Origin: Ruminococcus sp. CAG:254
Lineage (GTDB): Bacteria > Bacillota > Clostridia > Oscillospirales > Ruminococcaceae
Direction: 5' to 3'
Assembly (NCBI GenBank): GCA_000433635.1
Contig: HF997897.1
Location: forward strand, 1 to 8,349
DNA: 8,349 nt
Each line of letters begins with the position of its first letter. The first letter of the stretch is position 1. Under the pieces are notes generated by a model. That model was not told the DNA's origin, made no database searches, and was given only the letters and a program-made list of their open reading frames with translations. A program made the translations under genes and the position numbers. Positions 1-7,312 of the stretch are shown here, piece by piece.

Positions 1-54
1 GCTGCACCGAAAAACTTTTTAGTTGCCTGCGGCTCGAATTTTCCACCAAATCAC

Positions 55-90
55 AAAAAGGGACAGCGAATCATTCTCGTTGCCCCTTTC
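55..90 (-). terminator. Intrinsic (Rho-independent) terminator closing the gene array
   Basis: Just after the stop of the 91-residue gene, the minus strand reads AAAGGGGCAACGA, a 7-base loop, then TCGCTGTCCCTTTTT. Pairing gives a stem of about 12 bp with one G-T pair and one A-C mismatch, followed by a T run. The opposite strand also has a T run after the same stem, so it may work in both directions. Confidence 0.85.
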
Positions 91-93
91 TTT

Positions 94-369
94 TTAAACA
101 GTTGCAGTTACATGCATCACTTTATCTGCATGTTCCGCAAATTTTCCTCGATTCAACTTCTGAACATCGTTCACCAGATAATCTGTACTCCGGTAAACCT
201 GCCGATCAATCGGCGGATCAAAAGTAATCTGTACTTCAGCATCTGTCTTTTCCAGAATCAACCGCAAATCGGCTGGCAGCCGTGTGCCCCAGCGTTTCTT
301 GACCAGCAAAATGTAATACTGAATCTCGTCTTTTGTCATCGTTCCACTTTTTACTTCTACCTGCATCAT
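94..369 (-). CDS. Small protein resembling the short 'anaerobic ribonucleoside-triphosphate reductase' family
   Basis: This 91-residue protein has an N-terminal KSGTMTKDEIQYYILLVKKRWG (about 7-28) and a C-terminal YLVNDVQKLNRGKFAEHADKV (64-84). From memory this resembles short clostridial proteins annotated as anaerobic ribonucleoside-triphosphate reductase, which have the form YLVGTxxRxNxxKxAExxDRVxH. It is far too short to be a reductase and lacks any glycyl-radical motif or CxxC pair. The name is therefore inherited and the real function is unknown. It has no membrane segment or signal peptide and is rich in charged residues. The ATG at 369 is chosen because AGAAAGGAG lies 10 bases upstream; a second ATG follows immediately. 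It begins 38 bases after the GT-C-like gene and precedes the terminator, so it is probably the last gene of the transcript. The coding call is fairly sure; the family link is tentative. Confidence 0.7.
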   Translation of the reverse strand: MMQVEVKSGTMTKDEIQYYILLVKKRWGTRLPADLRLILEKTDAEVQITFDPPIDRQVYRSTDYLVNDVQKLNRGKFAEHADKVMHVTATV

Positions 370-407
370 GATGGCAGTGCTCCTTTCTCATCGAAAAATG
401 AAAATGA

Positions 408-2873
408 TTATTTACGAATAAACCGCAGCGACTTCAACGGGAAGCCCAGCTGCCGCTTATCATTTGGTGTTACTGTGCTCGCATTCCACAGCTCACACCG
501 CAACATCACTTGATTTTGTGTATCATCCAGCAACAACAATGAGGAAATCGGCAACGACAGCGTTCCGCCGTTGTTACTCTCATCAATCACCAGTTCCCCA
601 GCCAACGCATTATTGACATAGACAGAAACCGTCAATTCTTTCTTCCCCAGCTGTTCCAGCGGAATGGTACAGCCCATTTCAAATTGCATCAAATAATTGT
701 CTGGATGCAGCGTACAGAATACCGAGGCATCTTCTGCAACCGACCAGCAGAAATCGCCTTCCAGTGCACCAAAGCCCACATATTCTGTTTCATAGCAGTC
801 TGCTGCTCGGTAACTCATCCGGTTTGCAGTGTATTGATACAGACAAATCGGCTCTTCGTATTTCAAAAAGCCCAATGCCATCGGAAACAGCTTGCCATTA
901 TGATTCAAATCATCTTCGCTATGATGGACAGTGTTCCGATAAACACAGCGATAAGAATCACTGTATTGCAACATCGCTGTATCTGTCGTCAGATAATAAA
1001 CCGTATCGTATTCTTCGCTCAGATTGTCTACCTGTTCCACAGCATTTTCCAGTTCCGGATACATCGCTGCTCCGGTCATGCTCCGCAACGGCAAATACAG
1101 TTGCGGCATCAAATCAGTATCTACGACAACACAATCTCCTGCTTCGATTTTTTCGCCCAGTTCCATCAAAATCGACCATTCCATGCAGGTATCATCTTTT
1201 TCACGGGAGAGGAACTTGTCGAACGGAGCAACCACCAGCAATCCGGCAGTTAAAATCGGTACGGTCAACTTCCAGTTGTACTTGTCCAGAATCATCGCTG
1301 CAAACAGCACCGCAATCGGCACAAACGGTGCAAGATAACGAGCATAATAATAGTAATACTGTATCTCGAACCGCAGGAATGCGGAATAAACGAGAATACA
1401 ATACAAGAACATCGCATACAGCACCATCGTTTCCGGCTTTTCCAGTACAAACTTCATCCGGAACAAGGCAATGATGCAGACAATCGGCAGGAGGAAAAAG
1501 CCCGTCTGAATGGCGTATCCTGTCAAAGTCAAATACCGCAGTTCTCCAACCATGCCCCTTGAAAAGGCTTTCAGTAATACATAGGCAACAGGAGCGATCA
1601 TGAATAAAATAAAAATCACTTTTACCCAAGGTTTCTGCTGTGCCTGCTCCAAAAAAGCTGCGGCATCAAAGGTTTTTTCCCGCCGGAACAAAATCCAACA
1701 ATACACGCCACAAATCAAAAAGGCTGCTATACAAACGACTGTGACAACCGTTGTAATGTTATAGACAGTAATACCGCCCACAAACAAATCTCGATAGTTA
1801 TTCATGGTGTAAAATGGCTGAACGTGTCGCATTGCAAAATAGCTTGCCAGATACAGCGGAATCGTTGCCAGCATCAAAACGGCATATTCCCGCTTTCTCC
1901 GGAATAAATACAACGCTCCATACAGCACCACAAACAATGGAATCATCGTATAAATCGAAACATGATAGCAGGCAAACACTGCCACCGGTAAAATCGAAAG
2001 CCCATGACTGCGGTTTGGTGCAGTAATCAGCAATACAAACGACAGCAAAATCACTGCCAGAAACAGTTCGGTCAGGGAAGATTTCGCCACCCAAATCACA
2101 ATGGGAGAGGCTGCACAGACCGCACAGGCGAGGAACTCCGTGCAGCGTTTCCACTGCATCTGCCGACAGACAAACGATACCAGAAAAATCATGCAAACCC
2201 AGATGACTGTTTCTAAGTGTATCATATGGGAAATGCCAAACAGTTTTCCAAACAGTGCCAGCATTGCTGCATAGGTTGGAATGCCGTGATAGATGCCGGA
2301 AACCGGACTGATGTTCCGGTCGTATATGGTGTCCGGATATTCCTCAGGGACAATGTCATAACCCATCAGATAATTCCGGACGGCATCCGCAAATTCCGTT
2401 TGGTCGGCACTCGATAAGTTATAATACTCTGCAAAATCCTGCTGCCGGTCGGTCAATCCATTCATCAGATTGATGGCAACCACCTGATAAACGCCCTGAT
2501 CTTGCCCCATGCCGAACAATTCATTCTTCGTCAGAATCAATGGCAATGCCACCAATACGATTACCAGCGGAATCCAGACCGTTCGAATACTTTCATCCCA
2601 GTGCAGCAGCCGAAGCAGCGTGCCATGTTTTCGCCGAAGCAGTAAGGCTGCTGCGGTCAGCAGTGCCACCAGCACCACAGCCGTTCCCAGCACTGCCCGA
2701 AACAGGGTGAATTGATTGGTCACAAACAGCAGCATGCTCCAGAGAATATAACAGAAAAAATAGAACACAGTTCCGCAGACAAACGGCTTTAAAAACGAGC
2801 TTTTCCGGTCATACAATCCGGCACAGCCTACGGCTGCTAAAAATCCAACCCCGCTGCAAATTGTAATTCCCAT
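408..2873 (-). CDS. GT-C-like polytopic membrane glycosyltransferase with C-terminal soluble beta-rich domain
   Basis: This 821-residue protein has roughly 15 hydrophobic segments between residues 1 and 550, then a soluble C-terminal part (551-821). Acidic motif GQDQGVY (123-129) follows a membrane segment near 100-114, the position where GT-C enzymes place their catalytic or metal-binding Asp in the first large outer loop. D125 is the candidate. GT-C enzymes use polyprenyl-phosphate sugars, or other lipid donors, at the outer membrane face, so this one probably adds a sugar to an envelope glycan. Other marks are a five-tyrosine run before ARYLAPF (506-517) and a probable outer loop at 140-195. 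The tail at about 725-820 (MQFEMGCTIPLEQL, then WNASTVTPNDKRQLGFPL at 796-813) resembles a beta-sandwich module I associate with polysaccharide glycosyltransferases and their W-SP...DxRxLG signature. The ATG at 2873 lies 5 bases after the preceding stop with only a weak ribosome site, so coupling is likely. Class is moderately sure; the specific reaction is unknown. Confidence 0.78.
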   Translation of the reverse strand: MGITICSGVGFLAAVGCAGLYDRKSSFLKPFVCGTVFYFFCYILWSMLLFVTNQFTLFRAVLGTAVVLVALLTAAALLLRRKHGTLLRLLHWDESIRTVWIPLVIVLVALPLILTKNELFGMGQDQGVYQVVAINLMNGLTDRQQDFAEYYNLSSADQTEFADAVRNYLMGYDIVPEEYPDTIYDRNISPVSGIYHGIPTYAAMLALFGKLFGISHMIHLETVIWVCMIFLVSFVCRQMQWKRCTEFLACAVCAASPIVIWVAKSSLTELFLAVILLSFVLLITAPNRSHGLSILPVAVFACYHVSIYTMIPLFVVLYGALYLFRRKREYAVLMLATIPLYLASYFAMRHVQPFYTMNNYRDLFVGGITVYNITTVVTVVCIAAFLICGVYCWILFRREKTFDAAAFLEQAQQKPWVKVIFILFMIAPVAYVLLKAFSRGMVGELRYLTLTGYAIQTGFFLLPIVCIIALFRMKFVLEKPETMVLYAMFLYCILVYSAFLRFEIQYYYYYARYLAPFVPIAVLFAAMILDKYNWKLTVPILTAGLLVVAPFDKFLSREKDDTCMEWSILMELGEKIEAGDCVVVDTDLMPQLYLPLRSMTGAAMYPELENAVEQVDNLSEEYDTVYYLTTDTAMLQYSDSYRCVYRNTVHHSEDDLNHNGKLFPMALGFLKYEEPICLYQYTANRMSYRAADCYETEYVGFGALEGDFCWSVAEDASVFCTLHPDNYLMQFEMGCTIPLEQLGKKELTVSVYVNNALAGELVIDESNNGGTLSLPISSLLLLDDTQNQVMLRCELWNASTVTPNDKRQLGFPLKSLRFIRK

Positions 2874-2878
2874 GGCTC

Positions 2879-4069
2879 TTATGTCCGCCCTTCTATCACG
2901 TTTTCAATGATGACACGGAACCGCTCTAAAATCACATCCCAGTCATAGTGCTCCAGAACATATTCATAGGCATTTTCCTGCATTTCCTGATATTCATCCG
3001 GATGCGAGAACAGATAATTCAACGCCCCCTCAAATTCAAAGAAGTTCCGGTAATACAGTCCGCCATTGCTCTTTGTGCAGTGCCCCTTCAGAACATCACA
3101 CTGCCCGTTTACCAGCACCGGAACACCCAACGCCATCGCCTCCAGCACAGCAATCGACAAACTTTCATACTGGGACGGCAAAACCAAGGAAATGGCATCG
3201 GAAAGTCCGCTGAACTTGTCCTCTTCGGAAACAAAACCCAATGGGATAATATCCGGATGCTTCGGAATGTTGCAGACTGCTTTTCCCATCAGCACCAGCT
3301 TCAGATCACTGGGGTTGCGTTCCTTGAACTCGATAAAGTACCGGAACAGGGTCGGGCAGTCTTTGCCCTCATCAATTCGACCGACATAAATCAAATACGG
3401 GTCATGAATCCGGTATTTCTGCCGGAATGCAGAGGCTGGCGGATAATCTGGAATATCTACGCCTGTTCCCAGCACATCACACGGAATCCCAGCAGTTTTG
3501 AACTGCCGCCGCACGAGCATCCGTTCTTCTTCTGTCAGGAAAACATACGCCTGCGGCAGCTGAAACAGCTTTTCAAATGTCTTAAAGTGCAGGTACGGTT
3601 CTTCGTGGGCAGTCGGAATGAAAATCGCTTTCTCTGCCACTTCTGGCAATCCGGCAACCGTCAGATAATACAGATAGGTGACAAACAAAAAGGCATCGTA
3701 TTCATCTTTATGCTCCCGAATAAAGGCAATGCATTCGGGGCAATATGGCCCTTGCTTTTCAAACCAGATTTTTTCCACACCTCGGCTGTAATTCCCCTGT
3801 TCACATTCTGCCAGATAAGCCGCATTATAGGCATCAAAATCCACTGCCCGTTCCTGTGCCACGGAAAACCGGCGTACTGTTACCCCGTTGATGGTTTCCA
3901 CATCCCGTACATACCAGTCTTTCCATGTGGTATAATCCACAGCTTTGGTGGTCAGTACGTCTACTTCATAGTACTTCGCCAGCCGTTCCGCCATCAGGCG
4001 GGTATAATATTCAGAACCCCCGTTGACCTCTAAGCCATATCGTTGATTGACAAATGCAATGCGTTTCAC
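2879..4069 (-). CDS. GT4-type (GT-B fold) glycosyltransferase, second of a tandem pair
   Basis: This is a 396-residue predicted retaining glycosyltransferase acting at the cytosolic face on a nucleotide-sugar donor. The start is taken as GTG, giving MKRIAFVNQRYG, because this aligns with the N-terminus of the paralogue upstream. The GTG also overlaps that gene's TGA (GTGA) and has AGGAGG 10 bases upstream. The glycine loop NGGSEYYTRLM is at residues 16-26. The C-terminal donor domain begins at DPYLIYVGRIDEGKD (223-237), and the EX7E pair is E302 and E310 in ESLSIAVLE. GGLYYRNFFEFEGAL (336-350) mirrors the neighbour, so the pair probably arose by duplication. The N-terminal halves differ more, suggesting different acceptors. 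The stop lies 5 bases before the GT-C-like gene. Substrates are unknown. Confidence 0.9.
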   Translation of the reverse strand: MKRIAFVNQRYGLEVNGGSEYYTRLMAERLAKYYEVDVLTTKAVDYTTWKDWYVRDVETINGVTVRRFSVAQERAVDFDAYNAAYLAECEQGNYSRGVEKIWFEKQGPYCPECIAFIREHKDEYDAFLFVTYLYYLTVAGLPEVAEKAIFIPTAHEEPYLHFKTFEKLFQLPQAYVFLTEEERMLVRRQFKTAGIPCDVLGTGVDIPDYPPASAFRQKYRIHDPYLIYVGRIDEGKDCPTLFRYFIEFKERNPSDLKLVLMGKAVCNIPKHPDIIPLGFVSEEDKFSGLSDAISLVLPSQYESLSIAVLEAMALGVPVLVNGQCDVLKGHCTKSNGGLYYRNFFEFEGALNYLFSHPDEYQEMQENAYEYVLEHYDWDVILERFRVIIENVIEGRT

Positions 4070-5268
4070 TGCATGTCCCCCTCCTCTATCAGTTTTTTGA
4101 AAAATGCCAGATACTTCTTCGTCACCACGTTCCAATCAAAGTTGGCAAGGACGAATTGTCTGCCATTCTGCCCGAGCTGTTCGGCTTCTGCCGAATGCTG
4201 CTCCAGCCACTGCACACAGCCTTCAAATTCAAAATAGCTGTTAAAATACAGACCGCCTTCCGCCTGTTGGGCAAAGTCTTTCGTGACTGCACAGGCAGAA
4301 TGCACCAGAACGGGTCTGCCGCACAGCCAGCTTTCCATAATGACCAGCGAGAAACTTTCGTTTTTCGAGGGCTGGCAGAGGAACAATGCTCCCTGTAGGG
4401 CATCATATTTATCCTGCTGGGAAACATAGCCCAAATCATGTACGCAGTCTTTCACAGAATCTGGAATGGCAATCGTTCCGCCCCCAATTAACACGAGTTG
4501 CAACGGGTCTTCTGGATTGCGTTTCTTGTACTCTGCAAAGTATTGCAACAGCGTATGCACATTTTTTCCGCTGTCTTTCCGTCCGGCATAAATCAAATAA
4601 GGGTCGGTAATCCCGTATTTTTCCCGAAATGCTGCCCCATCGCCGGAAATGGAAGTATCCATACCAATGCCCATGCAAATCTGTTCCACTTCGTCCAAAT
4701 CATACAGGCGGTTTGCCAGCTGCATTTCCGGAACAGAATTGAAAATCATTCCCCGAATATTGATATAGGTTTGCCGGAACAGCCGCAAATGTGCATAGGC
4801 TTCTTCGTGGAAACACGGAATCATAACTGCCTTTTCCGGACAAGCCAACACACCGTGGAACGTCGTCCCGAACATATAAGGCATGAATACGAATAAATCA
4901 TAATCATCGTTGTGCGTTTCAATATATTCATAGAGCTGCGGACTGTTCACCATCTCCTGTAAGAACAGCACCTCTTCCTTCGGGGTAATGTGTTTCCCCT
5001 GCATCAACTGGGCATTGATGCGGTCAAAGGTGGCAGTATCCCGTTTCCGAACCGGAAACCGACGGGTCGGGACATCGTACACCATGGCAACCCCGGCAGC
5101 ATAATAGTTCTGATTCCAGTCCGCTGTAAAATCCTTGATGCAGGTCGTCAGGACTTCCACTTCCACGCCGGCTTTCTGAAGATGTCCGGCAACTTCCCGC
5201 AGTTCCATTTCTGCACCGCCGGGAATGCCTTCGCCGTACCAAGGAATGACAAATGCAATTTTATACAT
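4066..5268 (-). CDS. GT4-type (GT-B fold) glycosyltransferase, first of a tandem pair
   Basis: This 400-residue cytosolic or membrane-peripheral enzyme probably moves a sugar from a nucleotide-sugar donor onto a glycan or lipid-linked acceptor. The acceptor-side Rossmann domain (about 1-190) opens with YKIAFVIPWYG and the glycine-rich GGAEMEL (17-23). The donor-side domain begins near DPYLIYAGRKDSGKN (222-236), where R230 and K235 stand at the usual phosphate-contacting positions. The retaining GT4 signature EX7E is visible as E304 and E312 in ESFSLVIME. It resembles the next gene along its whole length, for example in DPYLIYAGR and GGLYFNSYFEFEG (338-350). The ATG at 5268 has GAAAGGAG 9 bases upstream. 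The stop codon overlaps the GTG start of the next gene, indicating translational coupling. Donor and acceptor cannot be read from the sequence. Confidence 0.9.
   Translation of the reverse strand: MYKIAFVIPWYGEGIPGGAEMELREVAGHLQKAGVEVEVLTTCIKDFTADWNQNYYAAGVAMVYDVPTRRFPVRKRDTATFDRINAQLMQGKHITPKEEVLFLQEMVNSPQLYEYIETHNDDYDLFVFMPYMFGTTFHGVLACPEKAVMIPCFHEEAYAHLRLFRQTYINIRGMIFNSVPEMQLANRLYDLDEVEQICMGIGMDTSISGDGAAFREKYGITDPYLIYAGRKDSGKNVHTLLQYFAEYKKRNPEDPLQLVLIGGGTIAIPDSVKDCVHDLGYVSQQDKYDALQGALFLCQPSKNESFSLVIMESWLCGRPVLVHSACAVTKDFAQQAEGGLYFNSYFEFEGCVQWLEQHSAEAEQLGQNGRQFVLANFDWNVVTKKYLAFFKKLIEEGDMQ
4080..4085 (-). promoter_or_regulatory. Ribosome binding site of the second glycosyltransferase
   Basis: On the minus strand a consensus AGGAGG inside the end of the previous gene lies 10 bases before the GTG at 4069. 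This supports the GTG start over an in-frame ATG at 4135, which would add a charged, non-homologous 22-residue extension. Confidence 0.75.
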
Positions 5269-5279
5269 ATCGGAATGCT

Positions 5280-5292
5280 CCTTTCGAAAAGG
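5280..5292 (-). promoter_or_regulatory. Small hairpin overlapping the ribosome binding site of the first glycosyltransferase
   Basis: On the minus strand CCTTT-TCG-AAAGG forms a perfect 5-bp stem with a 3-base loop. Its right arm is the first part of AAAGGAG, the ribosome site 9 bases before the ATG at 5268. The ribosome site is solid. A regulatory role for the short, weak hairpin is only a possibility. Confidence 0.3.
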
Positions 5293-5309
5293 TAGAAACC
5301 CAAAATTTC

Positions 5310-6407
5310 TTATCTGATCTGCATATTTCTAATAATCTCTCGTGTGGATGAATTGGAAAGGTCTTGAATAGTAACTGTTAAGCTTTCTAATTCATCCACA
5401 TCAAATATGATTTCAATTTCTGATTGCGGTAAAACTGGTTCAAATCGATAATAACCGATTTTCTTATTATCCTTGGTATTATATGCTTCCCCCATAAAAA
5501 TTTCAATGTCCATCGCACGCTGCTGTGAATCTGCTGTTTCTAAGAGGAAAGATCTCTTTGTAGGAATCGTTGTATTTTTTTCAATTACCTTTTGCAATGT
5601 ACTACCAGCAGTTTCTACACTAATAGAATGCGATAAACAATTTAAAACCAATAAGCAGTCCGTGCGATCTTCACATAATACGCCCATTGCAATTTCATCC
5701 TCAGAAACGATTGTTAAAGCTTTTCCATATCGAGCCGATAATTGCTGTTGGAAAGATAATTCGCTTGCAATATCTCCTGTAATAATCAAGCGATCAAAAT
5801 CATCTATTGTGGTTGGAATTTCCTTATTTGCTTCGGAAATTGTTCGATCAATTATGGAAAAAATAGAAAACAAATCATCAGAATCAAAAAATGACATTCC
5901 CTTAAATTGCGGATAATGATTCTTTGCAAGCACTTGACAAACACCGTCTGATGATTCTGTCACCGCAAAATAACAATCTTTTTCTTGAACACTCAAAACA
6001 GCTTGCTCTTCTGGTAATTCTCCTAATGTAGATAGGTACTGAATCGCAGCAAAGGAATGATAAATAGTATAACAAATAAACATTCCAAGCTGCTCGCAAA
6101 TCATTTCAATTGTATCTTTTTCCTGCTTTAAAAAAGAATCAGGAAGAACCAAATAAACTTCCTTTACAACTGCTTCTGTCTGGTCATCTGAAAGAATTTT
6201 TTCTGCCATTTCTTTCGCCTGAGAAAGCAAATACAATATTTCATGCCGATCCTTTTTTTGCATTGCTTGTACTCCATCTTGAAAAGGCGAACGCACTTCC
6301 CCAATAACAAATGTTTTCCCATAAATCTGTGCAGCAACTTTCAATTTTGTTCCTAAAGTCGGCTCTTGTATCCAATTGATTGCAATTTTATATGACTTTT
6401 TCTGCAT
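5310..6407 (-). CDS. Degenerate Hsp70/DnaK-like protein, probably without ATPase activity
   Basis: This 365-residue protein aligns by eye with DnaK in order. Residues 53-120 match the DnaK stretch from the helix before AVITVPAYFND to NEPTAAALAYG, here VYLVLPDSFLK (84-94) and YHSFAAIQYL (116-125). Residues 195-240 match the second nucleotide-binding lobe, with LIITGDIASEL (197-207) for LVGGSTRIP and SEDEIAMGV (225-233) for NPDEAVAYG. Residues 255-300 match the start of the substrate-binding domain, including ETAGSTLQ (255-262) and KNTTIPTKR (267-275). FDVDELESLTVTIQDLSN (325-342) matches the end of its beta-sandwich. Missing are the N-terminal DLGTTN loop, the DLGGGTFD motif (replaced near 133-144), most of subdomain IIB, and the C-terminal helical lid; DnaK has about 610 residues. 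ATP hydrolysis is therefore unlikely, and a binding or scaffold role is my inference. No signal peptide or membrane segment is seen. The ATG at 6407 has AAAAAGGAG 9 bases upstream. Sampled lines are 35-40% GC against about 50% in the glycosyltransferases. The next gene begins 41 bases downstream. Confidence 0.8.
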   Translation of the reverse strand: MQKKSYKIAINWIQEPTLGTKLKVAAQIYGKTFVIGEVRSPFQDGVQAMQKKDRHEILYLLSQAKEMAEKILSDDQTEAVVKEVYLVLPDSFLKQEKDTIEMICEQLGMFICYTIYHSFAAIQYLSTLGELPEEQAVLSVQEKDCYFAVTESSDGVCQVLAKNHYPQFKGMSFFDSDDLFSIFSIIDRTISEANKEIPTTIDDFDRLIITGDIASELSFQQQLSARYGKALTIVSEDEIAMGVLCEDRTDCLLVLNCLSHSISVETAGSTLQKVIEKNTTIPTKRSFLLETADSQQRAMDIEIFMGEAYNTKDNKKIGYYRFEPVLPQSEIEIIFDVDELESLTVTIQDLSNSSTREIIRNMQIR

Positions 6408-6414
6408 TATTTTT

Positions 6415-6452
6415 ATCTCCTTTTTATTATAAACAATGTAAACAAATCACAA
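6415..6452 (-). promoter_or_regulatory. Possible promoter and ribosome binding site before the Hsp70-like gene
   Basis: The 60-base gap after prmC is very AT-rich. It holds a perfect TATAAT (6426-6431) with TTGTGA (6447-6452) upstream at a short 15-base spacing. The ribosome site AAAAAGGAG follows, 9 bases before the ATG at 6407. A start point about 7 bases after the -10 would fall inside the ribosome site, which argues against this exact promoter. The ribosome site itself is convincing. No terminator hairpin is visible after prmC, so read-through is also possible. Confidence 0.28.
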
Positions 6453-6467
6453 TCTTCCAAAAAATCC

Positions 6468-7310
6468 TTATTTCTGTCCGGCAACCACCCGAACAATTCC
6501 GTTTCCATCCGTCTGCTGGATAATCTGGGAGAAGCCCTGCTGCCGCAGAATGGCTGCAACATCCTGCTCCTGTCCTTTTCCGATTTCATACACCAGCCAG
6601 CCCGATTTCCGCAGAGCAGAGCCCCAGTTTGCAGAAATGTTGCGGTAAAAATCCAGCCCGTCTGCTCCCCCATAGAGGGCAGTTTCTGGCTCAAATGTAA
6701 CTTCTGGCTGCAACTGCTGCATATCCACCTCGGTCAGATAGGGCGGATTGCAGGTGATGACATCATATCCCGTATACAAATCCGGCAGAGTAGCATCTAA
6801 TACATCGCCCTGCACAGGCTGTATCTGCGGTGCATACTGCTGCAAGTTCTTCTGTAAATAGGAAAACGCTGCGGATTCCCGTTCGATGGCAGCACCGGAA
6901 ACCTCTGGTAACTGCGTTGCAATCGCTGCCGGAATACAACCGCTGCCACTGCACAGGTCTAATAAACGGGTTTGTGGCTGTCCGCTCCGCAGCGTACAGA
7001 CCACATCCACTAAAGTTTCTGTATCTGCTCGGGGAATCAAAACGCCCTCCCCAATCTCGAACGACAAGCCGTAAAACTCCCAGCTGCCGAACAGATATTG
7101 CAAGGGATAGTGAACTGCTCGCCGCTGGCAGAGCGTTTCCGCCTGCATCACAATCGCCTCTGGCACGGGCAATTCTCCATCCATGAGCAGTTGCGGCAAT
7201 GGCTTCCCCAAGAGAAATTCCAACAGAAATCCAGACTCTATCCCAGCATCTTCAATGCCCGCAGCCTGTAACCGCTGCCGGATGGTCTGGTATAAGGTTC
7301 GCCGTGTCAT
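6468..7310 (-). CDS. prmC: Peptide chain release factor N5-glutamine methyltransferase PrmC (HemK)
   Basis: This 280-residue cytosolic enzyme transfers a methyl group from S-adenosylmethionine to the glutamine of the GGQ motif in release factors, supporting efficient translation termination. An N-terminal helical release-factor-binding domain occupies about residues 1-85. It is followed by IPRADTETL (92-100), the SAM-binding loop DLCSGSGC (118-125), the catalytic NPPY (188-191) and the family motif EPETALYGGADGL (207-219). The length matches normal PrmC. I chose the ATG at 7310 rather than one 63 bases upstream because it starts just after the DUF1385 stop and the protein then begins at the usual point. 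A GGAGG inside the preceding gene lies somewhat far upstream, so translational coupling is likely. In many Clostridia prfA follows prmC. Here prfA is not next; an AT-rich Hsp70-like gene is. Confidence 0.96.
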   Translation of the reverse strand: MTRRTLYQTIRQRLQAAGIEDAGIESGFLLEFLLGKPLPQLLMDGELPVPEAIVMQAETLCQRRAVHYPLQYLFGSWEFYGLSFEIGEGVLIPRADTETLVDVVCTLRSGQPQTRLLDLCSGSGCIPAAIATQLPEVSGAAIERESAAFSYLQKNLQQYAPQIQPVQGDVLDATLPDLYTGYDVITCNPPYLTEVDMQQLQPEVTFEPETALYGGADGLDFYRNISANWGSALRKSGWLVYEIGKGQEQDVAAILRQQGFSQIIQQTDGNGIVRVVAGQK

Positions 7311-7312
7311 CG

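Noticed and set aside
1..50. Short inverted repeats (AAAAACTTTTT at 10-20 and GCCTGCGGC around 25-33) past the terminator, possibly a dispersed intergenic repeat.
   Set aside because: The arms are only 3-5 bases and no second copy exists in the window; a genome-wide search would be needed.
1..513. An open plus-strand frame running from the window edge through 513.
   Set aside because: It reads antisense through the terminator, the 91-residue gene and the end of the GT-C-like gene, has no ribosome site and no recognisable protein family; it is a shadow.
2948..4033. A long plus-strand frame (361 residues) opposite the second glycosyltransferase.
   Set aside because: The minus strand encodes a full GT4 enzyme with catalytic motifs here; the plus-strand translation is low-complexity, rich in His, Gln and Phe, and resembles no family.
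4069..4135. An upstream ATG extension of the second glycosyltransferase.
   Set aside because: The extra 22 residues are charged, do not match the paralogue's N-terminus and overlap the previous gene; the GTG with AGGAGG 10 bases upstream fits better.
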